Shown: positions 1 through 5,447 of the stretch, in pieces
How the letters are laid out: the number at the start of each line of letters is the position of its first letter
How positions within the stretch are numbered: the stretch's first letter is position 1
Source: Candidatus Goldiibacteriota bacterium
GTDB lineage: Bacteria > Oederibacteriota > PGYV01 > DSYL01
NCBI GenBank assembly: GCA_026418955.1
Contig: JAOAAI010000064.1
Location: forward strand, 1-5,447
DNA: 5,447 nt
Direction: 5' to 3'
Notes under the pieces: model-generated
Seen by the model: only the letters and a program-made list of their open reading frames with translations
Told to the model about the DNA's origin: nothing
Databases searched by the model: none
Position numbers and translations under genes: made by a program

Positions 1-116
1 CTTATGTCTTTGGTGTATTTCCTAACGTTTATTCTGCCGAAAGAATTATATTTTTACTTGTTCTTGAACAAAATTTAAAAACCAAAGATAAGAACCCCTT
101 CTATGCTTTATCTTAA
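1..116 (+). CDS. IS256/Mutator-family transposase, C-terminal fragment (cut by window edge)
   Basis: The frame reading from base 3 is open from the window edge to a TAA at 114-116 and gives 37 residues beginning YVFGVFPNVYSAERII and ending NPFYALS. The pattern G-x-F-P followed by S-A-x-R-[IL]-[IV] and an E-x-N pair matches what is known of the extreme C-terminus of DDE transposases of the Mutator/IS256 family. Those enzymes cut and paste the element by acting on its terminal repeats. The catalytic DDE residues would lie upstream, outside the window, so it cannot be judged whether the gene is intact. It converges on uvrA, with stop codons about 66 bp apart. The other two + frames in this stretch stop early or give no recognisable peptide. 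The adjoining inverted repeat strengthens the call. Confidence 0.55.
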   Translation, partial: YVFGVFPNVYSAERIIFLLVLEQNLKTKDKNPFYALS

Positions 117-140
117 TTACACACTTTTCTTGACAGAATC
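117..140 (-). repeat. Probable IS256-type terminal inverted repeat (right end)
   Basis: Read inward from the outer end on the minus strand, the 24 bp run GATTCTGTCAAGAAAAGTGT then GTAA. This fits the general form of IS256/Mutator ends and begins directly after the transposase stop codon. If it is the element tip, the next 8-9 bp (TAATTCAAT, 141-149) would be the target-site duplication. The matching copy would lie beyond the left edge, so this cannot be confirmed here. Confidence 0.55.
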
Positions 141-149
141 TAATTCAAT

Positions 150-178
150 AAAAAAATATTAAATAATTTATTTTTTTT
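150..178 (-). terminator. A/T-only hairpin, possible terminator after uvrA
   Basis: AAAAAAATA at 150-158 and TATTTTTTT at 169-177 are perfect reverse complements around a 10-nt loop. The hairpin starts just past the uvrA stop (183). In the minus-strand transcript the 3' arm ends in seven U's, and the + strand reading is equally U-rich, so it could also stop the transposase transcript. The stem has no G-C pairs, so it would be weak, and such symmetry can arise by chance in A/T-rich spacers. It is the only terminator-like structure between the two convergent genes. Confidence 0.3.
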
Positions 179-182
179 ATTT

Positions 183-3014
183 TTATTGGTAAATATTTTT
201 AATATTTCTTTTCAAATATTTACTTAAATATTGACCTGTATATGAATTTTTATTTTTTATAATATCTTCGGGGGTGCCTTCAGCAACAATATAACCACCT
301 TTATCCCCACCTTCCGGGCCTAAATCTATTATCCAATCTGCATTTTTGATTATATCAAGATTATGTTCAACAACTATCACTGTATTTCCCATATCAACAA
401 TTTTGTTTAAAACATTTAAAAGTTTTTCAATATCTGCAAAATGAAGTCCTGTTGTTGGTTCATCAAGCATATATAATGTTTTTCCTGTTGATTTTCTGGA
501 TAATTCAGTTGCCAGTTTTACTCTTTGCGCTTCACCTCCTGATAAAGTTGTAGCTGATTGACCAAGCTGAATGTATCCAAGCCCGACTTCATCAAGTGTT
601 TCAAGAATTCTTTTTACCCCTGGTATATTTTCAAAAAATTTTAGTGCTTCTTCTACACGCATTTCAAGAACTTCTGCGATATTTTTATCTTTGTATAAAA
701 TTTCAAGTGTTTCTCTATTATATCTCTTACCTTTGCACTCTTCGCAAGGCACATAGACATCAGGTAAAAAATGCATTTCAATTTTAATAATTCCATCACC
801 AGCACATGCTTCGCATCTTCCACCACGCACATTAAAAGAAAACCTACCAGGATCATAACCACGCAGCCGTGCTTCTTTTGTATTTGCAAAAAGTTCTCTG
901 ATTTCAGTAAAAACACCTGTATAAGTGGCTGGATTGGATCTTGGAGTCCTACCTATAGGTGATTGATCTATTTCAATAACTTTATCAATTAAATTCCAAT
1001 TTTTAAGTTCTTTATAACCTGGTGGTTTATGAATACCCTTGTAAATTTCATAGATCAATGCAGGATATAATGTTTCAGAAATTAGAGACGATTTACCAGA
1101 GCCGGATACTCCTGTGATGCATATAAAAGTACCGAGTGGAAATTTTACATTTAAATTTTTTAAATTATTTTTGTTTACTCCTGTTATTTCCAGTATACCA
1201 CTAAATTGTCTTCTTTTAGTTTTTATTTTAATTCTTTCTTTATTTAAAAGATATTTTGCAGTTATTGAATCTTTTGATTTAATAAGTTGATTAATATCAC
1301 CAGCAACAACAACTTCTCCACCATGAACACCTGGACCAGGACCCATATCAACTATATAATCAGCATTCAATATTGTCTCTTCATCATGTTCAACAACAAT
1401 AACAGTATTTCCTAAATCTCTTAATGTTTTCAATGTATTTAAAAGTTTTTGATTATCCCTCTGATGCAATCCAATAGATGGCTCATCAAGAATATACAAA
1501 ACACCAACAAGACCAACTCCTATCTGTGTTGCAAGGTGAATCCTTTGAAATTCACCGCCTGATAACGTTCCTGCTTTTCTATCCAATGTAAGATAAGATA
1601 GACCAACGTTAATTAAAAACTGCAATCTACCTTTTATTTCTTTTAAAATCTGTCTTGCAATTATTTCTTCTTTCTCAGAAAGTTTTAAATTATTAAAAAA
1701 TTCAAAACAACTTTCTATAGACATTTCAGTGATATCAATAATTGATTTCTTCTCAATTAAAACAGACAGTGATTCTCGCTTTAATCTCTTACCATTGCAT
1801 GCACTGCATTCTTTTTCTTCCATATATTTTTCAAATATCTCTTCTCTTATTCTTTCTGTTTCGGTTTCTTTATATCTTCTTTCAAGAAATGGAATTACAC
1901 CTTCAAATTGTCCGTAGTGTTTCCATTCACTTGCAAAACCTTTGTAATGAAATTTGATATCCTCATTTAAACCATAAAGAAGTGCGTTTTTAACATTTAT
2001 TGGTAACTTTTTAAACGGAGTATTAAGAGAAAAATTCATATGCTTTGCAAGACCAATAACAAGATGCCAATAATAACTTTCCTGATTTGTCCATGGTTTT
2101 ATTGCCCCCTCATTAATGCTTAATTCTTCATCAACAACAAGTTTAGGATCAACTTCAATACGACTCCCTAATCCAGTACATACAGGACATGCACCATAAG
2201 GATTATTAAATGAAAATATTCGTGGTTCTAATTTTGCCATTGAAAAATCACAGTTAGGGCAGGATAATTTATCTGAAAAAAGCATATCCTGATTATCTTT
2301 TATCTGATTTATTATTATTATTCCTTCTCCAATTTTTAAAGCAAGTTCTACAGATTCTGTTATACGTTTTTTATTTATATTGCCAGTTTCAATTCTATCT
2401 ATGACTATTTCTATTGAATGTTTTTTATTTTTATCAAGAATTATTTTTTCATCAAGAGATTTTACTTCACCATCTACTCTTACTCTTAAAAAACCTTCTT
2501 TTTTAATATTTTCAAATAATTTATTGTATTCTCCTTTTCTACCTCTTACAACAGGTGCAAGAATCATGATTTTTGTTTTTTCAGGCATTTTGAGTATTCT
2601 ATCCACTATCTGTTGTACTGTCTGAGACTTTATTGGTATTTTACAATTAGGGCAGTGAGGAATACCAATTCTTGCATATAATAATCTTAAATAATCATAA
2701 ATTTCTGTTATTGTTCCAACAGTAGAACGTGGATTTGCTCCAGCACTGCGCTGTTCTATTGCAATTGCAGGAGATAAACCTTCTATTGAATCCACATCTG
2801 GTTTCTGCATTTGTCCTAAAAACTGTCTAGCATAAGCAGATAACGATTCCACATATCTTCTCTGGCCTTCTGCATATATGGTATCAAAGGCGAGAGATGA
2901 TTTTCCAGAGCCAGATACACCAGTTATAACAACTAGTTTATCGCGTGGAATTTTCAAATTTATATTTTTTAGATTATGCTCACGCGCTCCTTTGATTACT
3001 ATATATTTTGTCAT
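183..3014 (-). CDS. uvrA: Excinuclease ABC subunit A (UvrA)
   Basis: UvrA is the ATP-driven damage sensor of nucleotide excision repair. As a dimer it loads UvrB onto distorted DNA in the cytoplasm. The 943 residues match the usual length (about 940). Both ABC modules are complete: Walker A GVSGSGKS at 32-39 and 635-642, signature LSGGE at 484-488 and 824-828, Walker B LYILDEP at 506-512 and LYMLDEP at 847-853, and switch histidines H543 and H884. Three zinc-binding cysteine sets are present: C121/C124 with C403/C406, C252/C255 with C276/C279, and C734/C737 with C757/C760. The segment around 131-250 corresponds to the UvrB-binding region. One mild variation is F489 after the first LSGGE, where alanine is usual. 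The start is fixed by the family N-terminus (IVIKGAREHNLKNINL). The ATG overlaps the upstream TPR gene's stop in ATGA and has no SD, so translation is probably coupled. No LexA-like site was seen at this start. Confidence 0.98.
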   Translation of the reverse strand: MTKYIVIKGAREHNLKNINLKIPRDKLVVITGVSGSGKSSLAFDTIYAEGQRRYVESLSAYARQFLGQMQKPDVDSIEGLSPAIAIEQRSAGANPRSTVGTITEIYDYLRLLYARIGIPHCPNCKIPIKSQTVQQIVDRILKMPEKTKIMILAPVVRGRKGEYNKLFENIKKEGFLRVRVDGEVKSLDEKIILDKNKKHSIEIVIDRIETGNINKKRITESVELALKIGEGIIIINQIKDNQDMLFSDKLSCPNCDFSMAKLEPRIFSFNNPYGACPVCTGLGSRIEVDPKLVVDEELSINEGAIKPWTNQESYYWHLVIGLAKHMNFSLNTPFKKLPINVKNALLYGLNEDIKFHYKGFASEWKHYGQFEGVIPFLERRYKETETERIREEIFEKYMEEKECSACNGKRLKRESLSVLIEKKSIIDITEMSIESCFEFFNNLKLSEKEEIIARQILKEIKGRLQFLINVGLSYLTLDRKAGTLSGGEFQRIHLATQIGVGLVGVLYILDEPSIGLHQRDNQKLLNTLKTLRDLGNTVIVVEHDEETILNADYIVDMGPGPGVHGGEVVVAGDINQLIKSKDSITAKYLLNKERIKIKTKRRQFSGILEITGVNKNNLKNLNVKFPLGTFICITGVSGSGKSSLISETLYPALIYEIYKGIHKPPGYKELKNWNLIDKVIEIDQSPIGRTPRSNPATYTGVFTEIRELFANTKEARLRGYDPGRFSFNVRGGRCEACAGDGIIKIEMHFLPDVYVPCEECKGKRYNRETLEILYKDKNIAEVLEMRVEEALKFFENIPGVKRILETLDEVGLGYIQLGQSATTLSGGEAQRVKLATELSRKSTGKTLYMLDEPTTGLHFADIEKLLNVLNKIVDMGNTVIVVEHNLDIIKNADWIIDLGPEGGDKGGYIVAEGTPEDIIKNKNSYTGQYLSKYLKRNIKNIYQ

Positions 3015-3715
3015 TTTATTTGTTCTAAAATTGATTCAGGATTTTTTATTTTTTTCTTCTCAATATAATGGATTATTTTTTTATAAGCATGCTGTCTTGT
3101 TTCTTTATCTCTTGTGGTTTTATAAATTTTAACCCAGTAGGATACAATCTCATCAGGAGTTTTATATTGTTCATAAATGTGACCTAATATTCTTTCTATC
3201 ATTGCTGGATGATCATCGTATTTTAGTGCTTCTTCAAGATAACTCACATATTTTTCTTTATCATCTAATTCTTTATAAACAATGGCTCCAAGATATAATC
3301 TCAATCTCCAAAATGTAGGATTATATTTCAAGCCCTTTTTTATTAATGAAATGGCTTCATCATATCTTTTTACATCAAAGGCTAAAATCGCACTCCCAAA
3401 TGTATAAGTAAAAATAAAATGTGGATCAATATCTGTTATAGAATCAAAAATTGAATATAATTTAATATATCTTTCTTTTTTATTTGCAGGATCTCCATAA
3501 TATTGAAGAAAATATATATATTCAAAATCAGCCATAACTGCTCTAAAACCCATTGCGGCACTTAAAATATGCGTAAATTTTTTAAAAGAATGTTTTCTTA
3601 AAAAATACCATTCAGGTTGGTTTTTAAATAAATATTTTGTAGCAATATAATTACTAATACAACAAACTATTATTAAAAATAATAAAAATGCGAATTTTAA
3701 AATTTTTTTTATCAT
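3011..3715 (-). CDS. Membrane-anchored TPR protein, probable ABC transporter partner
   Basis: The 234-residue protein has one hydrophobic segment at about residues 4-25 after a short KK-containing start. It should be tethered to the membrane with the rest soluble. There is no good lipobox: the CC at 18-19 is preceded by V, not G/A/S. A conserved-looking stretch at about 50-74 (AAMGFRAVMADFEYIYFLQYYGD) comes before helical repeats. The best TPR-like unit is about 98-131 (FGSAILAFDVKRYDEAISLIKKGLKYNP). Looser units lie at about 133-166 and 169-202. From memory, proteins with an 'xMGxxxxxADFxxxxxxQYxGD' block and TPRs occur beside ABC-2 transporter genes in several phyla. Function is unknown, and scaffolding or regulating the transporter is an inference. 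The gene starts 3 nt after the permease stop with no clear SD, and its TGA overlaps the uvrA ATG, so both junctions look translationally coupled. Confidence 0.8.
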   Translation of the reverse strand: MIKKILKFAFLLFLIIVCCISNYIATKYLFKNQPEWYFLRKHSFKKFTHILSAAMGFRAVMADFEYIYFLQYYGDPANKKERYIKLYSIFDSITDIDPHFIFTYTFGSAILAFDVKRYDEAISLIKKGLKYNPTFWRLRLYLGAIVYKELDDKEKYVSYLEEALKYDDHPAMIERILGHIYEQYKTPDEIVSYWVKIYKTTRDKETRQHAYKKIIHYIEKKKIKNPESILEQIK

Positions 3716-3718
3716 TTT

Positions 3719-4495
3719 TTAAAAGAATTCTTTTTTATCAAAGTATTTTATTGATAAAAATAATATTATAAATATATAAGATATCGCATAAATCATGATA
3801 AACAAGAAAAAAGATGGTTCAATTAAACCATATGTTGATTCAAGTTTATTTTTCAAATTAAACAATTCAAGATTTGGTACAATATAATAAATAATATTTA
3901 CTATTATTTTAATAACTGTATTCTCTGAATGAGCAACAAGATTTTTTAAATGTATTGTTAAGTGTCCCAAAACATAAGTAAAAAAAAGAAATAAAACACA
4001 ACTAGGGACAGATGTAGCAATAACTGAAAATAAAACTGCTACAGAAGCAATAATACAAATACTTATAAATATAAAAAATACTGATAATAATAATTTTAAT
4101 TCCCAAGGATCACTACCTCTTATATTTATAATTAACATCAATACAATAAACATAAATAAAATATTTATAAATAAAGTTGTTATTATTCCAAAATATTTAC
4201 CAATCAAATATTCACTTCTTTTTATTGGTTTTACCATTATAATATGCATTGTTTTTAGTTCGGTCTCTTCAAACATCTGTATTGTAACTGATAATAATAA
4301 TGTTATAAATGATAATAATGATATAGCAAATAAACCAAAATCTTTTAACATTCTTATCTCAGATTCCTGGGCAAGTTCACTTATTGCAAGTGAAAAACCT
4401 ATTATAAAAATAGAAAATATTGTGAGCACATTTAACATTTTGTTTCTTATATTCTGTTTTACAATATATTCAATAACAGCTAAAATACTTTTCAT
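3719..4495 (-). CDS. ABC-2 type transporter permease
   Basis: This is a 258-residue integral membrane protein with about six hydrophobic helices, near residues 21-39, 54-74, 101-124, 136-158, 162-178 and 228-248. Between helices 2 and 3 lies FEETELKTMHIIMVKPIKRSEYLIGKYFG (76-104). This matches the acidic/basic coupling stretch of ABC-2 permeases, where 'E-x-x-T-I...KPI-x-R-x-E-x-x-x-GK-x-x-G' faces the ATPase. The C-terminus ends in charged and aromatic residues (YFDKKEFF), also common in the family. It should dimerise and pair with the ATPase encoded 7 bp upstream. No substrate can be read from the sequence: such transporters export drugs, lipids or polysaccharides, or serve maturation roles. 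The start is supported by an AAGGAG site 10 nt upstream, inside the end of the ATPase gene. Confidence 0.9.
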   Translation of the reverse strand: MKSILAVIEYIVKQNIRNKMLNVLTIFSIFIIGFSLAISELAQESEIRMLKDFGLFAISLLSFITLLLSVTIQMFEETELKTMHIIMVKPIKRSEYLIGKYFGIITTLFINILFMFIVLMLIINIRGSDPWELKLLLSVFFIFISICIIASVAVLFSVIATSVPSCVLFLFFTYVLGHLTIHLKNLVAHSENTVIKIIVNIIYYIVPNLELFNLKNKLESTYGLIEPSFFLFIMIYAISYIFIILFLSIKYFDKKEFF

Positions 4496-4502
4496 CTCTT
4501 AT

Positions 4503-5234
4503 TCACTCCTTTACATGATGAACAAAATAAGATTCTACAGATTTAAATTTTTTTATTATCCATGAAACTTTCACAGGCTCAATTAAATGCCCACGATGCA
4601 TTATGGCTACTCTATCACATATCTTTTCCACCTCACTTAATATATGAGAATTGAAAAAAATAGTTTTACCCTTTTTATTTAGGTTAATAAGTACATCTCT
4701 CATTTCCTTATAACCAAGTGGATCAAGACCAGACATCGGCTCATCAAGAAAAAGAATATCAGGATCGTTTATAAGTGCCTGAGCCATTCCAAGCCGTGAT
4801 TGCATTCCCTTTGAAAAACCCTTGATTTTCTTATATTCATTTCCTTTAAGTCCAACCAATTCAAGTGTTTGTAATATTTTCTGTTTTTTATTATGTATAT
4901 TAAAAATATCTGCAAAATATTCTGATATTTCATATGCTTTAAGATATTTTGGAAAATATGGTAATTCTGGCATGTATCCAATATATTTTCTTATTTCTGT
5001 ATCATTTATTGATCTACCTAAAATTTTTATACTACCAGCAGTTGGTTGTAACAATCCAAGTAAAGTTTTCATCAATGTTGTCTTGCCTGCACCATTTAAT
5101 CCAAGTAATCCAAAAATTTCTCCCCGATAAATTGATAAGTTGATATCTTTTATTCCTATATATGTATCTCTTTTCCAGAAATCAAGCGATTTATATATTT
5201 TTGTAAGATTTTTTACTTCTATAACTATTTCCAT
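4503..5234 (-). CDS. ABC transporter ATP-binding protein (ABC-2 type exporter class)
   Basis: This 243-residue cytoplasmic nucleotide-binding subunit should drive the permease encoded just downstream. The motifs run in order: Walker A GLNGAGKTT at 45-53, Q-loop position as YMPE with E90 in place of glutamine, signature FSKGMQSR at 140-147, Walker B ILFLDEP at 160-166, D-loop SGLDP at 168-172, and switch histidine H197 in NSHIL. The S-K-G-M signature and the E in the Q-loop are common in the CcmA/NatA/DrrA-like class and do not suggest inactivity. The length is typical of a single-domain ATPase. The start is firm: GAGGTGAG lies 3 nt upstream of the ATG, and a promoter precedes it. The gene's last codons (K-E-stop) carry the SD of the permease gene, giving tight coupling of the two subunits. 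Confidence 0.95.
   Translation of the reverse strand: MEIVIEVKNLTKIYKSLDFWKRDTYIGIKDINLSIYRGEIFGLLGLNGAGKTTLMKTLLGLLQPTAGSIKILGRSINDTEIRKYIGYMPELPYFPKYLKAYEISEYFADIFNIHNKKQKILQTLELVGLKGNEYKKIKGFSKGMQSRLGMAQALINDPDILFLDEPMSGLDPLGYKEMRDVLINLNKKGKTIFFNSHILSEVEKICDRVAIMHRGHLIEPVKVSWIIKKFKSVESYFVHHVKE
4506..4511 (-). promoter_or_regulatory. SD of the permease gene, embedded in the ATPase gene
   Basis: The minus strand reads AAGGAG, then TGAATAAGAG, then ATG. The SD overlaps the last two sense codons (Lys-Glu) of the ATPase gene and lies 10 nt before the permease start. It supports the ATG at 4495 and suggests balanced production of the two transporter subunits. Confidence 0.85.
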
Positions 5235-5237
5235 TTT

Positions 5238-5245
5238 CTCACCTC
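5238..5245 (-). promoter_or_regulatory. Strong SD of the ABC ATPase gene
   Basis: The minus strand reads GAGGTGAG-AAA-ATG, an 8-base match to the anti-SD sequence. It fixes the start at 5234 and shows that the host uses canonical SD initiation. This makes the missing SDs at the TPR and uvrA starts notable. Confidence 0.85.
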
Positions 5246-5254
5246 AATCTATAT

Positions 5255-5283
5255 ATATTAATAAAATATTTTATTTATGTCAA
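5255..5283 (-). promoter_or_regulatory. Sigma70-type promoter of the ABC-TPR-uvrA operon
   Basis: On the minus strand a perfect -35 TTGACA (5283-5278) is followed by a 17-nt A/T-only spacer and a -10 TAATAT (5260-5255). Transcription would start near 5248, leaving a leader of only about 14 nt that is nearly all SD. No other minus-strand promoter of this quality was seen in the spacer. A TATAAT at 5293-5288 lacks a good -35. The A/T-rich background lowers the value of the -10 match, but the -35 is exact and the spacing ideal. Confidence 0.65.
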
Positions 5284-5326
5284 ATAAATTATAAAAGTGT
5301 TATGGGAAAGTACAGGCACATGATGG

Positions 5327-5356
5327 TTAAGCAAAAATAGTAAAATTAGGTATAAT
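5327..5356 (+). promoter_or_regulatory. Possible + strand promoter for the gene at the right edge
   Basis: TATAAT at 5351-5356 is a perfect -10. The only -35 at usable distance is TTAAGC (5327-5332, 18-nt spacer), which is weak. Transcription would start near 5363, just before the inverted repeat at 5366-5393, placing that hairpin at the very 5' end of the transcript. Confidence 0.35.
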
Positions 5357-5365
5357 AAATAATAA

Positions 5366-5393
5366 AAGGATTGCCTACTTAAAGGCAATCCTT
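5366..5393. repeat. Perfect inverted repeat: 5'-leader hairpin or minus-strand terminator
   Basis: AAGGATTGCC (5366-5375) and GGCAATCCTT (5384-5393) pair perfectly. The T-A pair 5376/5383 extends the stem to 11 bp with a 6-nt loop. On the + strand it is followed by A's, so it is not a terminator there, but it would form in the leader of the right-edge gene. On the minus strand it is followed by TTTTATTATTT and could terminate a minus-strand gene arriving from the right. The sequence does not decide between the two readings. The nearby + strand SD favours a leader hairpin, and the U-rich tail favours a terminator. Confidence 0.55.
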
Positions 5394-5412
5394 AAAAAAA
5401 TAATAAAAAAGC

Positions 5413-5420
5413 GAGGTGAT
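5413..5420 (+). promoter_or_regulatory. Strong SD of a right-edge + strand gene
   Basis: GAGGTGAT is an 8-base SD-like match, almost identical to the GAGGTGAG in front of the ABC ATPase. It implies a + strand start about 4-9 nt downstream. No ATG is there. Two of the three frames hit stops (TGA at 5417, TAA at 5432). The one open frame contains ATT at 5425, 4 nt after the SD. Confidence 0.5.
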
Positions 5421-5424
5421 AACT

Positions 5425-5447
5425 ATTACATATAATTTAATAGCAAA
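5425..5447 (+). CDS. Start of a + strand gene, possibly AUU-initiated (cut by window edge)
   Basis: Downstream of the SD at 5413-5420, the only frame without a stop reads ATT ACA TAT AAT TTA ATA GCA, giving (M)TYNLIA before the window ends. GTG at 5416-5418 is in the same frame but sits inside the SD, so it is an unlikely start unless the true SD is elsewhere. An AUU start is rare and is best known from infC (translation initiation factor IF3). That makes infC a candidate, but seven residues cannot identify a protein. The 'SD' could also be chance. Confidence 0.3.

Larger units (their letters stand above)
1..140 (+). mobile_element. Right end of an IS256/Mutator-like insertion sequence (partial)
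   Basis: Two independent signs agree. A + strand reading frame cut by the left edge ends at 116 with a peptide resembling the C-terminus of Mutator-type transposases. Directly after the stop, 117-140 reads TTACACACTTTTCTTGACAG then AATC. On the other strand this begins GATTCTGTCAAG and ends GTGTGTAA, the general form of IS256-family terminal inverted repeats (a GTC-containing outer end and a TGTGTAA inner end). A stop codon immediately before the terminal repeat is also normal for this family. The left end, most of the transposase and the second inverted repeat lie outside the window. The family call rests on recalled consensus, not a search. Confidence 0.62.

Noticed and set aside
1..78. Alternative + frame LMSLVYFLTFILPKELYFYLF... 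ending at 78
   Set aside because: It is hydrophobic by base composition only. The frame ending at 116 gives the transposase-like peptide and abuts the terminal repeat.
653..916. 87-residue minus-strand frame inside uvrA
   Set aside because: It lies wholly within the UvrA C-terminal ABC module in another frame, has no SD or recognisable domain, and is a coding shadow.
1090..1115. Near-identical stretch to about 2899-2924, a possible DNA repeat
   Set aside because: Both copies encode the GVSGSGKS Walker A loops of UvrA's two ABC modules, so the similarity reflects internal protein duplication.
3656..3664. CC pair at TPR-protein residues 18-19 as a lipoprotein lipobox
   Set aside because: The residue before the first Cys is V (IIVC), where signal peptidase II sites need G, A or S. 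A plain signal anchor fits better.
4769..4981. 70-residue minus-strand frame and several + strand frames over the ATPase gene
   Set aside because: The overlapping frame carries all the ABC motifs in order, and these frames have biased compositions typical of antisense or shifted readings.
5297..5320. LexA-like CTGT...ACAG operator near the operon promoter
   Set aside because: Only a CTGT half is present on the minus strand, with no matching ACAG at the right spacing, and no GAAC-N4-GTTC form was found.
1..5447. CRISPR arrays, tRNA or rRNA genes
   Set aside because: No regularly spaced repeats, cloverleaf-like segments or conserved rRNA blocks were seen. The window is almost fully covered by four protein genes.

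Overview
The window is A/T-rich bacterial DNA, roughly 70% A+T by eye. It has tight gene packing, a sigma70-type promoter and clear Shine-Dalgarno (SD) sites. Nothing in it fixes the taxon. UvrA is a full-length bacterial form, and I cannot separate a low-GC Firmicute-like host from one of the A/T-rich candidate phyla.

Layout: (1) Positions 1-140 look like the right end of an IS256/Mutator-type insertion sequence. They hold the last 37 codons of a + strand transposase and, directly after its stop, a probable terminal inverted repeat. (2) An A/T-only hairpin at 150-178 lies between the IS and the end of uvrA and may terminate the long minus-strand operon. (3) Four minus-strand genes lie head to tail from 5234 down to 183: an ABC ATPase, an ABC-2 type permease, a membrane-anchored TPR protein and uvrA. 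Their junctions are 7 bp, 3 bp and a 4-bp ATGA overlap, so they look like one transcription unit. A good promoter (TTGACA, 17 bp, TAATAT) sits just ahead of the first gene. (4) The right-hand 200 bp is a divergent intergenic region. It contains the operon promoter, a weaker + strand promoter candidate, a perfect inverted repeat, and a strong SD that leads into a + strand frame cut by the window edge.

How the genes work together: the ATPase and the six-helix permease should form a small ABC-2 type transporter with no visible substrate clue. The TPR protein is probably a membrane-tethered partner of that transporter. UvrA, the damage sensor of nucleotide excision repair, is the last cistron. 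It has no SD of its own, so its translation seems coupled to the TPR gene. I found no strong evidence for a wholly new system. The points most worth checking are the ABC/TPR module, the coupling of uvrA to it, and a possible AUU-initiated gene (infC is one candidate) at the right edge.
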